Assembly (NCBI GenBank): GCA_019348575.1
Contig: JAHWJE010000083.1
Location: forward strand, 1 to 6,843
Source: Actinomycetota bacterium
GTDB lineage: Bacteria > Actinomycetota > Thermoleophilia > Solirubrobacterales > Solirubrobacteraceae
Reading direction: 5' to 3'
DNA length: 6,843 nucleotides
Part shown: piece by piece, positions 1-6,843 of the stretch
How positions within the stretch are numbered: position 1 is the stretch's first letter
How the letters are laid out: every line of letters begins with the position of its first letter
Notes under the pieces: model-generated
The model's input: only the letters and a program-made list of their open reading frames with translations
What the model was told of the DNA's origin: nothing
Databases searched by the model: none
Translations under genes and position numbers: made by a program

Positions 1-2180
<2,180 letters not shown>

Positions 2181-2219
2181 CGCCGTAGACAACAACACGA
2201 ACCGGTCGAAGGTGCGCAG

Positions 2220-2238
2220 GCGGGCACGTAACGCCCGC
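2220..2238. repeat. Dyad GCGGGC-N7-GCCCGC in divergent promoter region
   Basis: Perfect 6-bp inverted arms (2220-2225 and 2233-2238) flank a 7-base centre, ACGTAAC. The dyad lies in the 82-bp spacer between the divergent carboxypeptidase and patatin genes and covers the place where the -35 element for the patatin promoter would sit. It could be an operator or chance: GC-only arms of this length are common in DNA of this composition. Confidence 0.35.
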
Positions 2239-2250
2239 GCCGCCCGGACG

Positions 2251-2256
2251 TAGAAT
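2251..2256 (+). promoter_or_regulatory. -10 element TAGAAT of the patatin gene, leaderless mRNA likely
   Basis: TAGAAT matches the TANNNT -10 pattern and ends 6 bases before the ATG at 2263, so transcription would start at or next to the start codon. No purine-rich ribosome binding site precedes the ATG, which agrees with a leaderless transcript, a common arrangement in Actinobacteria. No convincing -35 hexamer is visible at the expected spacing. Confidence 0.6.
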
Positions 2257-2262
2257 GCAGCG

Positions 2263-3537
2263 ATGGGCAAGGTCGTCAAGCTCGAGCCCCAGGCGAAGGA
2301 TCGCAGCGGCGCCCCGGCTCGCCCTCGGCGCAAGCGCTCCAAGACGGCGCTCGTGCTCGGCGGCGGCGGCTTCACGGGCGGGGTGTACGAGATCGGCGCC
2401 CTGCGCGCCCTGGACCTGCTGACCGTCAACCGGACCGTCAACGACTTCGACGTCTACGTCGGCACGAGCGCCGGCTCGTTCGTCGCGTCGATGATCGCCA
2501 ACGGCCTGACGCCCGAGGAGATGATGCGCGTCGTCGACCGCCAGCGCCCGACGCCGTTTCCCGATCTCGACATCGGCAACCTCCTGCGGCCGAACGTCGC
2601 CGGCTTCGCCAAGAGCGCGGCGCTGCTCCCCTTCCGCACCGCACAGCTTCTGCGTGGGATGGCGGCCCAGCTCGGCCAGGTCTCGGCGATGGACCTCGTG
2701 CTCGGCCTCGCCGAGGGGATGCCGGCCGGCGCATACTCCGGGGCGGGCGTCGAGCGCTACCTGCGCAACGTCCTGACCAGCGACCGCGACAAGACCGACG
2801 ACTTCCGCGCGCTGGAGAAGGAGCTCTACATCACGGCGACGGACCTCGACACGTGTGAGCGGATCGTCTTCGGCGCCGACGGCTGGGAGGACGTGCCGAT
2901 CTCGACCGCCGTGCGCGCATCGACGGCCCTGCCGATGGTCTACTCGCCGGTCAAGGTGCGCGATCGCGAGCTCGTCGACGGCGGGATCGTGTCGACGACG
3001 AACCTCGACATCGCCGTCAGCGCGGGCGCGAAGTTCATCGTCGTCGTCAACCCGCTCGTGCCCTACGTCAACGACTTCAAGACGAAGGTCCGCACGCTCG
3101 GCGGGAGGCGCACGCGCCGCGTGAGCGACATGGGCTTCCCGCAGATCGGCTACCAGGCCTTCAAGATGGTCGCCTACCAGCGCCTGCACGAGATGGCCCG
3201 CCAGTGGGAGCAGCGCTACCCGGGCGTCGACATCATCCTGATCGAGCCCGAACCCGACGACGAGCTCATGTTCCAGACGCCGATCATGAACTTCACGTCG
3301 CGCGTCGAGATCGCCCGCCACGGCTTCCAGTCGGTCACGACGCAGCTGGCATTCGGCTACCCGCGCTTTCGCGAGATCTGCAGCCGCCACGGCATCGAGA
3401 TCTCGGCCACTCGCGTGCGCAAGGTCATGAAGCACTTCGAGGCCGAGGAGGGCCGCACCCGCGCGTGGCGGAAGATCCTCGAGCAGACGACCGGCGCGCT
3501 GCTGCGCCAGTCGGGCGATCAGGCCGGGCGCGGCTGA
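2263..3537 (+). CDS. Patatin-like phospholipase family protein
   Basis: A serine lipid acyl hydrolase with the Ser-Asp dyad of the patatin fold, 424 residues. The glycine-rich oxyanion loop lies at residues 33-40 (GGGGFTGG), the nucleophile elbow is G67-T-S69-A-G71, and the catalytic Asp is D239 in D-G-G. The Arg/Lys usual in the GGGx[RK]G oxyanion motif is Thr here. There is no signal peptide or obvious membrane helix; the N-terminus has a basic stretch (about residues 20-27, RPRRKRSK) that could contact acidic lipid head groups, so a cytoplasmic or membrane-peripheral enzyme is likely. The last ~60 residues are charged and probably helical. The substrate cannot be told from sequence: phospholipid, lysophospholipid or storage lipid are all possible. 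ATG 2263 was chosen because it directly follows a TANNNT promoter element and precedes the conserved core by a short linker. Confidence 0.93.
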   Translation: MGKVVKLEPQAKDRSGAPARPRRKRSKTALVLGGGGFTGGVYEIGALRALDLLTVNRTVNDFDVYVGTSAGSFVASMIANGLTPEEMMRVVDRQRPTPFPDLDIGNLLRPNVAGFAKSAALLPFRTAQLLRGMAAQLGQVSAMDLVLGLAEGMPAGAYSGAGVERYLRNVLTSDRDKTDDFRALEKELYITATDLDTCERIVFGADGWEDVPISTAVRASTALPMVYSPVKVRDRELVDGGIVSTTNLDIAVSAGAKFIVVVNPLVPYVNDFKTKVRTLGGRRTRRVSDMGFPQIGYQAFKMVAYQRLHEMARQWEQRYPGVDIILIEPEPDDELMFQTPIMNFTSRVEIARHGFQSVTTQLAFGYPRFREICSRHGIEISATRVRKVMKHFEAEEGRTRAWRKILEQTTGALLRQSGDQAGRG

Positions 3538-3603
3538 GCCGCGGCCTTGCGACATCGCGCGCCCGCCAGATCGCGGGGGCGAGTCCTGGCGCTGTGGGAG
3601 ACG

Positions 3604-3777
3604 CTAGAGCTTGGCGGGCTCGGCGCGCTGCTCCGCGTCGAGGCTCGTGAGGAAGAGCGTCTTGTCGATCCTGCCCTGGAAGATCGGTACCCCCAGCTCC
3701 ATGCACTTGGAGATCACGTCGCGGCGGTCGAGGCCTGCTTCGCGAGCGAGTTCCGTGGGGGTGAGGTGATTGGCCAT
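3604..3777 (-). CDS. Small HTH-like protein, possible DNA-binding regulator
   Basis: A 57-residue protein whose start (ATG 3777) is fixed by a strong AGGAGGG ribosome binding site 9 bases upstream. Residues 6-14 (TPTELAREA) and 18-28 (RRDVISKCMEL) form two predicted helices joined by a G-L-D turn, the shape of a helix-turn-helix. The segment G29-V-P-I-F-Q-G-R-I-D-K-T-L-F that follows looks like the wing or strand pair of MerR/excisionase-like or IF-2 N-terminal-like modules. The whole protein is just this module plus a short charged tail. I do not recognise a characterised family, and DNA binding is inferred from pattern only. It lies 76 bases downstream of the Nif3 gene on the same strand but has its own promoter candidate and a structured leader, so it is probably transcribed at least partly on its own. 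It converges with the patatin gene. Confidence 0.82.
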   Translation of the reverse strand: MANHLTPTELAREAGLDRRDVISKCMELGVPIFQGRIDKTLFLTSLDAEQRAEPAKL

Positions 3778-3786
3778 CGGCAGAGA

Positions 3787-3793
3787 CCCTCCT
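3787..3793 (-). promoter_or_regulatory. Ribosome binding site AGGAGGG of the small HTH gene
   Basis: Read on the minus strand, AGGAGGG lies 9 bases before ATG 3777, a near-perfect anti-16S match and by far the strongest in the window. It excludes the upstream in-frame ATGs at 3825 and 3813 as starts. Its first A is also the last base of the preceding hairpin stem. Confidence 0.85.
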
Positions 3794-3812
3794 GTGTGGG
3801 TTAGAGCACACA
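3793..3812 (-). promoter_or_regulatory. Leader hairpin / inverted repeat abutting the ribosome binding site
   Basis: On the minus strand TGTGTG, an 8-base loop CTCTAACC, and CACACA form a perfect 6-bp stem that ends on the first base of AGGAGGG. If transcription starts from the promoter proposed at 3816-3844, the hairpin would sit at or near the 5' end of the mRNA. It may stabilise the message, modulate ribosome access, or be an operator at the DNA level; sequence alone does not separate these. Confidence 0.5.
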
Positions 3813-3815
3813 TGT

Positions 3816-3844
3816 CTTGTACCACCCCCGGCGGACGGGCTCAA
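3816..3844 (-). promoter_or_regulatory. Candidate promoter of the small HTH gene (TTGAGC-17-TACAAG)
   Basis: On the minus strand, TTGAGC (3844-3839) and TACAAG (3821-3816) are separated by exactly 17 bases, each matching 4 of 6 consensus positions. The predicted start falls near 3809-3812, at the 5' edge of the leader hairpin. It lies in the 76-base gap after the Nif3 stop codon. Confidence 0.45.
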
Positions 3845-3853
3845 CGCAAATCC

Positions 3854-4609
3854 TCAGATCGGATTGGGAACGTCGACGAACCGGTGGCGGATTCCGAAGC
3901 GTTCCGCCAGGAGATCGCCCAGCCGGCGTACGCCGAACGTCTCGGTGGCGTAGTGGCCGGCGGCGACGAAGTGGATCCCCTCCTCCTGCGCGTGGGTCAT
4001 GACGCGCTCGGCGGGCTCACCGGTCAGGAAGGCGTCACAGCCGGCCGTGACCGCGTCGCCGAGGTAGTCCGAGCCGCTGCCCGAGACGATCGCGATCGAG
4101 CGCACGCGGTCGGGTCCGGCGAGGAAGGCCAACGGCTCGCGGCCCGTCAGGCGCTCGACGCGCTCCACGAGCTCGGCGGGCGTGATCCCCTCGCCGCCGA
4201 GGCGCGCGGCGACGCCGATCGGCGAGCCGCGGTGCAGCGCGAACGGCTCGCGCGAGGCGCAGCCCAGGGCGTCCGCGATCAGCGCGTTGTTGCCGACCTC
4301 GGGATGGCCGTCGAGCGGCAGGTGATAGGCCGCGAGCGCCATGTCGTGCTCGAAGAGCAGCTGCAGGCGCCGCTTCGAGGACGCCGTCAGCGCCAGCGGA
4401 GCCCCGCTCCAGAAGAGGCCGTGATGGACGAGCACGAGGTCGCCCTCCTGCTCGGCGGCTCGCTCGAAGAGCTCCGCGCCGGCCGACACGCCGGTGATCA
4501 CGGTTTGCACCCGGTCGCGGCCGGGAACCTGCAAGCCGTTGGGGCCGTAGTCGTGAAACGAGGCGGGTGAGAGCAGCTCGTCGAGGTAGGCGATGATGTT
4601 GTCGAGCAC
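3854..4609 (-). CDS. Nif3/YbgI-like dinuclear metal-centre protein (DUF34)
   Basis: A 251-residue member of the Nif3/YbgI family, the short form without the inserted PII-like domain. These proteins form toroidal hexamers with two metal ions per subunit; their biochemical role is unsettled, and the 'GTP cyclohydrolase 1 type 2' name used in databases is not well supported. Family motifs seen: Y21-G-P-N-G-L-Q-V28 near the N-terminus, metal ligands H62-H63 (in LVHHGLFW), D100 (in YHLPLD), and H219 and E223 (in GHYATETFGV). All five expected metal ligands are present, so it should be functional. The start is GTG at 4609; a purine run (GGGGAG) touches the codon too closely for a normal ribosome binding site. 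A TANNNT element (TAGCGT, 4624-4619) ends 9 bases upstream, suggesting a very short leader. It is divergent from the sigma factor gene. Confidence 0.93.
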   Translation of the reverse strand: MLDNIIAYLDELLSPASFHDYGPNGLQVPGRDRVQTVITGVSAGAELFERAAEQEGDLVLVHHGLFWSGAPLALTASSKRRLQLLFEHDMALAAYHLPLDGHPEVGNNALIADALGCASREPFALHRGSPIGVAARLGGEGITPAELVERVERLTGREPLAFLAGPDRVRSIAIVSGSGSDYLGDAVTAGCDAFLTGEPAERVMTHAQEEGIHFVAAGHYATETFGVRRLGDLLAERFGIRHRFVDVPNPI

Positions 4610-4618
4610 CTCCCCGGC

Positions 4619-4624
4619 ACGCTA
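4619..4624 (-). promoter_or_regulatory. Candidate -10 TAGCGT of the Nif3-family gene
   Basis: On the minus strand TAGCGT fits TANNNT and ends 9 bases before the GTG start, which would give a leader of only a few bases. No good -35 is seen. Weak on its own, but it fits the absence of a properly spaced ribosome binding site. Confidence 0.35.
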
Positions 4625-4699
4625 CAGTTGCCGCGGCTGTCGCAGCATCCCGGCGAGGCAGGACGCGGGTCCGGACAGGGGTAGACCACAGGATGGAAC

Positions 4700-4706
4700 A
4701 GGGGAG
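4700..4706 (+). promoter_or_regulatory. Ribosome binding site AGGGGAG of the sigma factor gene
   Basis: AGGGGAG lies 4 bases before ATG 4711 and inside the frame that begins at the earlier ATG 4693. It favours 4711 as the start; 4693 would have to be used from a leaderless message behind TAGACC (4682-4687), a poorer promoter match. Confidence 0.55.
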
Positions 4707-4710
4707 TTTG

Positions 4711-6336
4711 ATGTCGGCCTCGGCAGTCGCCACCAGGCCCACGGACGGCGATAGGGACGACCGCGATCTCGTCGCAGGCGTGCGCGCGGGCGACGACCGC
4801 GCCTTCGAGCTGCTCTTCCAGCGCTACCAGCCGCTGATCGCAGCGTACGTCCGCGGGAAGGTCCGCGACCATGGGCGCGCCGAGGACATCACGCAGGAGG
4901 TCTTCATGTCGGCGCTGCGCCGCATCCGCGCGCAGACCGAGCGCGAGATCCTCTTCAAGCCCTGGATCTTCGAGATCGCGAAGAACAAGTGCATCGACGC
5001 GTTTCGCCGTACGCGCAACGTGCAGGAGGTCTCGCTCGAGGCGCGCCACGCGGTCGGCGCCGACGAGCACGGCCGCCTGGCCGATCAGGGCGCGACGCCC
5101 GACGCGGCGGTGGAGGGCAAGGTCGCGATCGACAACCTCTGCGGCGCGTTCGGCGGCCTGTCGGCGGTGCACCACGACATCCTCGTGCTGCGCGAGCTCG
5201 ACGGCCTGTCGTACCGCGAGATCGGCGATCGCCTCGGCATGAGCAGGCCGGCCGTCGAGAGCACGCTGTTTCGCGCGCGCAAGCGGCTGAGCGCGGAGTA
5301 CGAGGAGCTCGTCAGCGGCGAACGCTGCCTGCGCGTCCAGCGCATCGTCGACGGCTCGGGCGGGCGCTCCCCGGGGCTGCGCGACCAGCGCCGGATGGCG
5401 CGGCACCTCGCCCACTGCCAGCCCTGCCGGCGCTATGCGGCGCTGGCGGGGATCGACCTCGGCACGGTCGCGCGGCCCGGCTCAGCGGCCGCTCGCGTTG
5501 CCGCGTTCCTGCCGCTGCCGGCGTTTCTGCGCCGGCGCTGGGGGGGCGACGAGCCCGCTGCGCTGCTCGGCCACGGCGGGTCGGCGAGCCAGTGGTCGGC
5601 CAACCTCGCCACGATCGCCGATCCAGGCGTCGTGTCGGGCTGGACGAAGGCCGTCGCGACGGCGGCGACGGTCGCGGTCGCGGGTATGGGCGCCGGCGCG
5701 GCATTCGACGGACGCATCCGGCTTGACGGCGGCGGCGCGGCGCAGCCCGCGCCCGCGCGCGCGCAGGCGCCGCGACTGCCGACGGTGCACGATGCGGCGC
5801 GGGCGCCGGCGGTGGCGCTGGCGCCGGCGCCGGCCGCCAAGCGTGGCGCGCAGCTGGCGCGGGCCGGCCGGCCGGCGAAGATCGCCGCCGGGCTGTACTC
5901 GCCCGCGGCCGGACTTCGGTCTTCCGCGCCGGGCCCGCCTCGGGCGAGGCCGTCCCAGGCAGAGAAGCAGTCGGGCCGCACGCTCGGTCTCGGCTCGGAC
6001 TCGCCGCCGCCCTCGCGTGCTGACGCGAACGGCGGCGCGCGCGGCGAGAGCCCCGCGCAGGGCGCAGGCGCAGTCGAGCGCGTGCTCGGCGCGACGGGCG
6101 ACGTCCCGCGCGCTCCGGCGGTCGGCGACGGCGCCGCGCCGGACGCGGCCCCACCCGCGACGCCCGCTCTGACGAACGGCGTCACCGCTCCTGCTGTGAC
6201 GAGCGCGAGCCCGACCGACGACGCGGTCGCGTCGGCGACCGCCGGCGCGACGCCCCCGACAGCGCCCGACGTCTCGCCGACGCGGTCGACGGCGCTCGCC
6301 TCCACGCCGACGTCGCTGGACAGCCTTGGCGGATGA
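4711..6336 (+). CDS. ECF-type sigma factor fused to a zinc-finger anti-sigma-like motif, membrane helix and long tail
   Basis: RNA polymerase sigma-70 family factor of extracytoplasmic-function type, 541 residues, far longer than the usual ~200. Sigma region 2 spans about residues 19-103 (AEDITQEVF at 57-65, PWIFEIAKNKCIDAFRR at 84-100). Region 4 spans about 144-200, with its helix-turn-helix at LSYREIGDRLGMSRPAVES (166-184). It continues into C206-x25-H232-x3-C236-x2-C239, the spacing of zinc-binding anti-sigma (ZAS) domains. One membrane helix is likely at about 313-332 (KAVATAATVAVAGMGAGAAF). The remaining ~209 residues are Ala/Pro/Ser/Thr/Gly-rich with no recognisable fold and would lie outside the membrane. 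A sigma factor tethered to the membrane by its own inhibitor-like module is therefore likely; release might need proteolysis or a conformational change. ATG 4711 was chosen for its AGGGGAG; ATG 4693 would add six residues. The next ORF overlaps its 3' end. Confidence 0.9.
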   Translation: MSASAVATRPTDGDRDDRDLVAGVRAGDDRAFELLFQRYQPLIAAYVRGKVRDHGRAEDITQEVFMSALRRIRAQTEREILFKPWIFEIAKNKCIDAFRRTRNVQEVSLEARHAVGADEHGRLADQGATPDAAVEGKVAIDNLCGAFGGLSAVHHDILVLRELDGLSYREIGDRLGMSRPAVESTLFRARKRLSAEYEELVSGERCLRVQRIVDGSGGRSPGLRDQRRMARHLAHCQPCRRYAALAGIDLGTVARPGSAAARVAAFLPLPAFLRRRWGGDEPAALLGHGGSASQWSANLATIADPGVVSGWTKAVATAATVAVAGMGAGAAFDGRIRLDGGGAAQPAPARAQAPRLPTVHDAARAPAVALAPAPAAKRGAQLARAGRPAKIAAGLYSPAAGLRSSAPGPPRARPSQAEKQSGRTLGLGSDSPPPSRADANGGARGESPAQGAGAVERVLGATGDVPRAPAVGDGAAPDAAPPATPALTNGVTAPAVTSASPTDDAVASATAGATPPTAPDVSPTRSTALASTPTSLDSLGG

Positions 6337-6574
6337 GCACGCCGGCGGCGAGCTCGAGCCGTTCACGGACACCGCGCTGTACGCGCTGGGCGCCTACTTC
6401 GCCGACCGCCACCCGGAGCTGATGGACGACGTCGTGCGTCAGGCCCAGCGCATCGAGGACGCGGGCGCGGAGCGCTACGCTCGCACGGAAGGCGTCTCCC
6501 TGGAGTCCGCCCTGCAGACGCTCATCACGGGCCTCGCCGTTCGCTACTACCGAGCGGTCGCAGGGTCTTCATGA
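6326..6574 (+). CDS. Unrecognised 82-residue acidic protein overlapping the sigma factor gene
   Basis: The frame is open from TTG 6326 to TGA 6574 and overlaps the end of the sigma factor gene by 11 bases, which suggests translational coupling. Third positions are strongly GC-biased and the protein composition is normal and non-repetitive, unlike the shadow frames nearby, so it is likely a real gene. It has an acidic N-terminal third (DEHAGGELEPFTDTA), then amphipathic helical-looking stretches with HPELMDDVVRQAQRIEDA and LESALQTLITGLAVRYYRA. No signal peptide or membrane helix is seen. I do not recognise the family. Only a weak GGA precedes the TTG, and no ATG or GTG lies in frame upstream before a stop, so the start is tentative. 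Position suggests a regulatory partner of the sigma factor, but this is inference. Confidence 0.7.
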   Translation: MADEHAGGELEPFTDTALYALGAYFADRHPELMDDVVRQAQRIEDAGAERYARTEGVSLESALQTLITGLAVRYYRAVAGSS

Positions 6575-6580
6575 GATAAT
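6575..6580 (+). promoter_or_regulatory. -10 element GATAAT of the tRNA-Pro gene
   Basis: GATAAT lies 9 bases before the tRNA 5' end, about right for a short 5' leader, and begins directly after the TGA of the upstream ORF. It matches the TATAAT consensus in five of six positions. The -35 region falls inside the upstream coding sequence and shows no clear TTGACA-like hexamer, so the tRNA may be partly read through from upstream. Confidence 0.55.
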
Positions 6581-6589
6581 GCCGAGCAT

Positions 6590-6663
6590 CGGGGCGTGGC
6601 GCAGCTTGGTAGCGCGCACCGTTCGGGTCGGTGAGGTCCCCGGTTCAAATCCGGGCGCCCCGA
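6590..6663 (+). tRNA. tRNA-Pro, anticodon CGG
   Basis: A complete 74-base cloverleaf: 7-bp acceptor stem (CGGGGCG with CGCCCCG), D stem GCGC/GCGC with the GG pair in its loop, anticodon stem CACCG/CGGTG around the loop TTCGGGT, 5-base variable loop, and T stem CCCGG/CCGGG around TTCAAAT. The anticodon at 6624-6626 is CGG, which reads the proline codon CCG, a heavily used codon in this genome. The C1-G72 pair, G37 and A73 discriminator are typical of bacterial tRNA-Pro. CCA is not encoded: the acceptor stem is followed by A and then TTACAT. Confidence 0.98.
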
Positions 6664-6673
6664 TTACATGGAG

Positions 6674-6694
6674 CCCCTGCTAATGCGGGGGTTT
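6674..6694 (+). terminator. Hairpin terminator candidate after tRNA-Pro
   Basis: CCCCTGC (6674-6680), a TAAT loop, and GCGGGGG (6685-6691) form a 7-bp stem with one G-U pair, followed by TTT. The tight stem, four-base loop and position 11 bases after the tRNA fit an intrinsic terminator, though the T run is short. Confidence 0.6.
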
Positions 6695-6717
6695 CCGTGC
6701 TTCTACCGCGGGGCTTG

Positions 6718-6735
6718 CTACCAAGCGTCTACCAA
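6718..6735 (+). repeat. Two CTACCAA direct repeats, 11-bp period
   Basis: CTACCAA occurs at 6718-6724 and 6729-6735, with starts exactly 11 bp apart, so both copies face the same side of the helix. The pair lies 55 bp after the tRNA-Pro gene in lower-GC DNA. Such phased heptamers are the pattern of arm-type integrase or excisionase binding sites, but two copies alone do not prove this. Confidence 0.55.
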
Positions 6736-6744
6736 TACGGCTGC

Positions 6745-6843
6745 ATGGTCCCGTCAAAGCACTACACCGTCGGCGAGCCGTGGTCGCGCAAAGAGCTTCG
6801 CGTCATGGGTGGGCAGTACCTCAAGCGCGAGTTCGGCATTCCC
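6745..6843 (+). CDS. Start of an unrecognised ORF, 3' truncated by window edge
   Basis: Thirty-three codons are visible from ATG 6745 to the window edge without a stop. Third positions are mostly G or C (about 27 of the 32 codons after ATG), which supports coding, whereas the same frame upstream of the ATG loses that bias and agrees with a start here. No clear ribosome binding site is seen, so a start further upstream (GTG 6697, behind GGGGG) remains possible. The peptide begins M-V-P-S-K-H-Y-T-V and is basic (SRKELRVMGGQYLKREFG). It contains codons that are rare elsewhere in the window (TCA, AAA, CTT, ATT), which hints at different ancestry. It is too short to assign; a gene of an integrated element is one option. 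Confidence 0.45.
   Translation, partial: MVPSKHYTVGEPWSRKELRVMGGQYLKREFGIP

Noticed and set aside
2181..2441. N-terminal extension of the minus-strand carboxypeptidase frame up to 2441
   Set aside because: It would overlap the divergent patatin gene and its promoter and would bury the signal peptide 87 residues into the protein. The signal peptide starting at 2180 decides the start.
3560..3581. Hairpin CGCCC/GGGCG between the convergent patatin and small HTH genes as a terminator
   Set aside because: Only 5 bp with a 12-base loop and no T run on either strand; expected by chance at this GC content.
4693..4710. Upstream ATG 4693 as the sigma factor start
   Set aside because: No spaced ribosome binding site and a poor -10 (TAGACC), whereas AGGGGAG precedes ATG 4711. 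It is not excluded, only less likely.
6333..6336. ATGA overlap of the sigma factor stop with a new ATG at 6333
   Set aside because: The ATG is in a different frame from the 82-residue protein and that frame shows an Arg/Ser-rich shadow composition.
5433..6372. Minus-strand frames opposite the tail of the sigma factor, one with Ala/Val-rich stretches
   Set aside because: Low-complexity GC-rich DNA leaves several frames open. The plus frame continues from clear sigma domains without interruption, so it is preferred; these have no start signals or motifs.

Overview
The window looks like chromosomal DNA of a very GC-rich actinobacterium. The GC-rich third codon positions, a promoter that appears to give a leaderless mRNA, and a sigma factor fused to a zinc-finger/membrane module suggest the Thermoleophilia/Solirubrobacterales side of Actinomycetota. 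That placement is inference from style and recalled families, not from a search. Genes are tightly packed, and no gene-free stretch exceeds 300 bases.

Layout. Bases 1-897 hold the 3' part of ligA (NAD-dependent DNA ligase). Its one notable feature is a zinc finger lacking one of the four expected cysteines. It converges on a minus-strand PBP4-type D-Ala-D-Ala carboxypeptidase (894-2180), and both stop codons fall inside one CTAG. An 82-bp divergent spacer with a dyad and a likely leaderless promoter leads into a patatin-like phospholipase (2263-3537). Next, on the minus strand, come a 57-residue HTH-like protein (3604-3777) with a hairpin against its ribosome binding site, and a Nif3/YbgI-family protein (3854-4609). 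Divergent from Nif3 is a 541-residue ECF-type sigma factor (4711-6336). It carries a built-in zinc-binding anti-sigma-like motif, one membrane helix and a long Ala/Pro-rich tail. An unrecognised 82-residue protein (6326-6574) overlaps its end.

A tRNA-Pro(CGG) gene (6590-6663) follows, then a short terminator-like hairpin. From there to the end GC falls to about 61% by hand count. This stretch has two CTACCAA repeats 11 bp apart and the start of an unrecognised ORF. The arrangement resembles the edge of an element integrated at a tRNA gene, but no integrase or duplicated attachment site is visible, so it remains a hypothesis.

Functional links. ligA, the carboxypeptidase and the phospholipase are unrelated housekeeping or envelope functions. 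The only pair with a plausible regulatory link is the membrane-tethered sigma factor and the overlapping 82-residue protein. The most distinctive items are the sigma/anti-sigma/membrane fusion, the small HTH gene with its structured leader, the altered LigA zinc finger, and the tRNA-Pro border.
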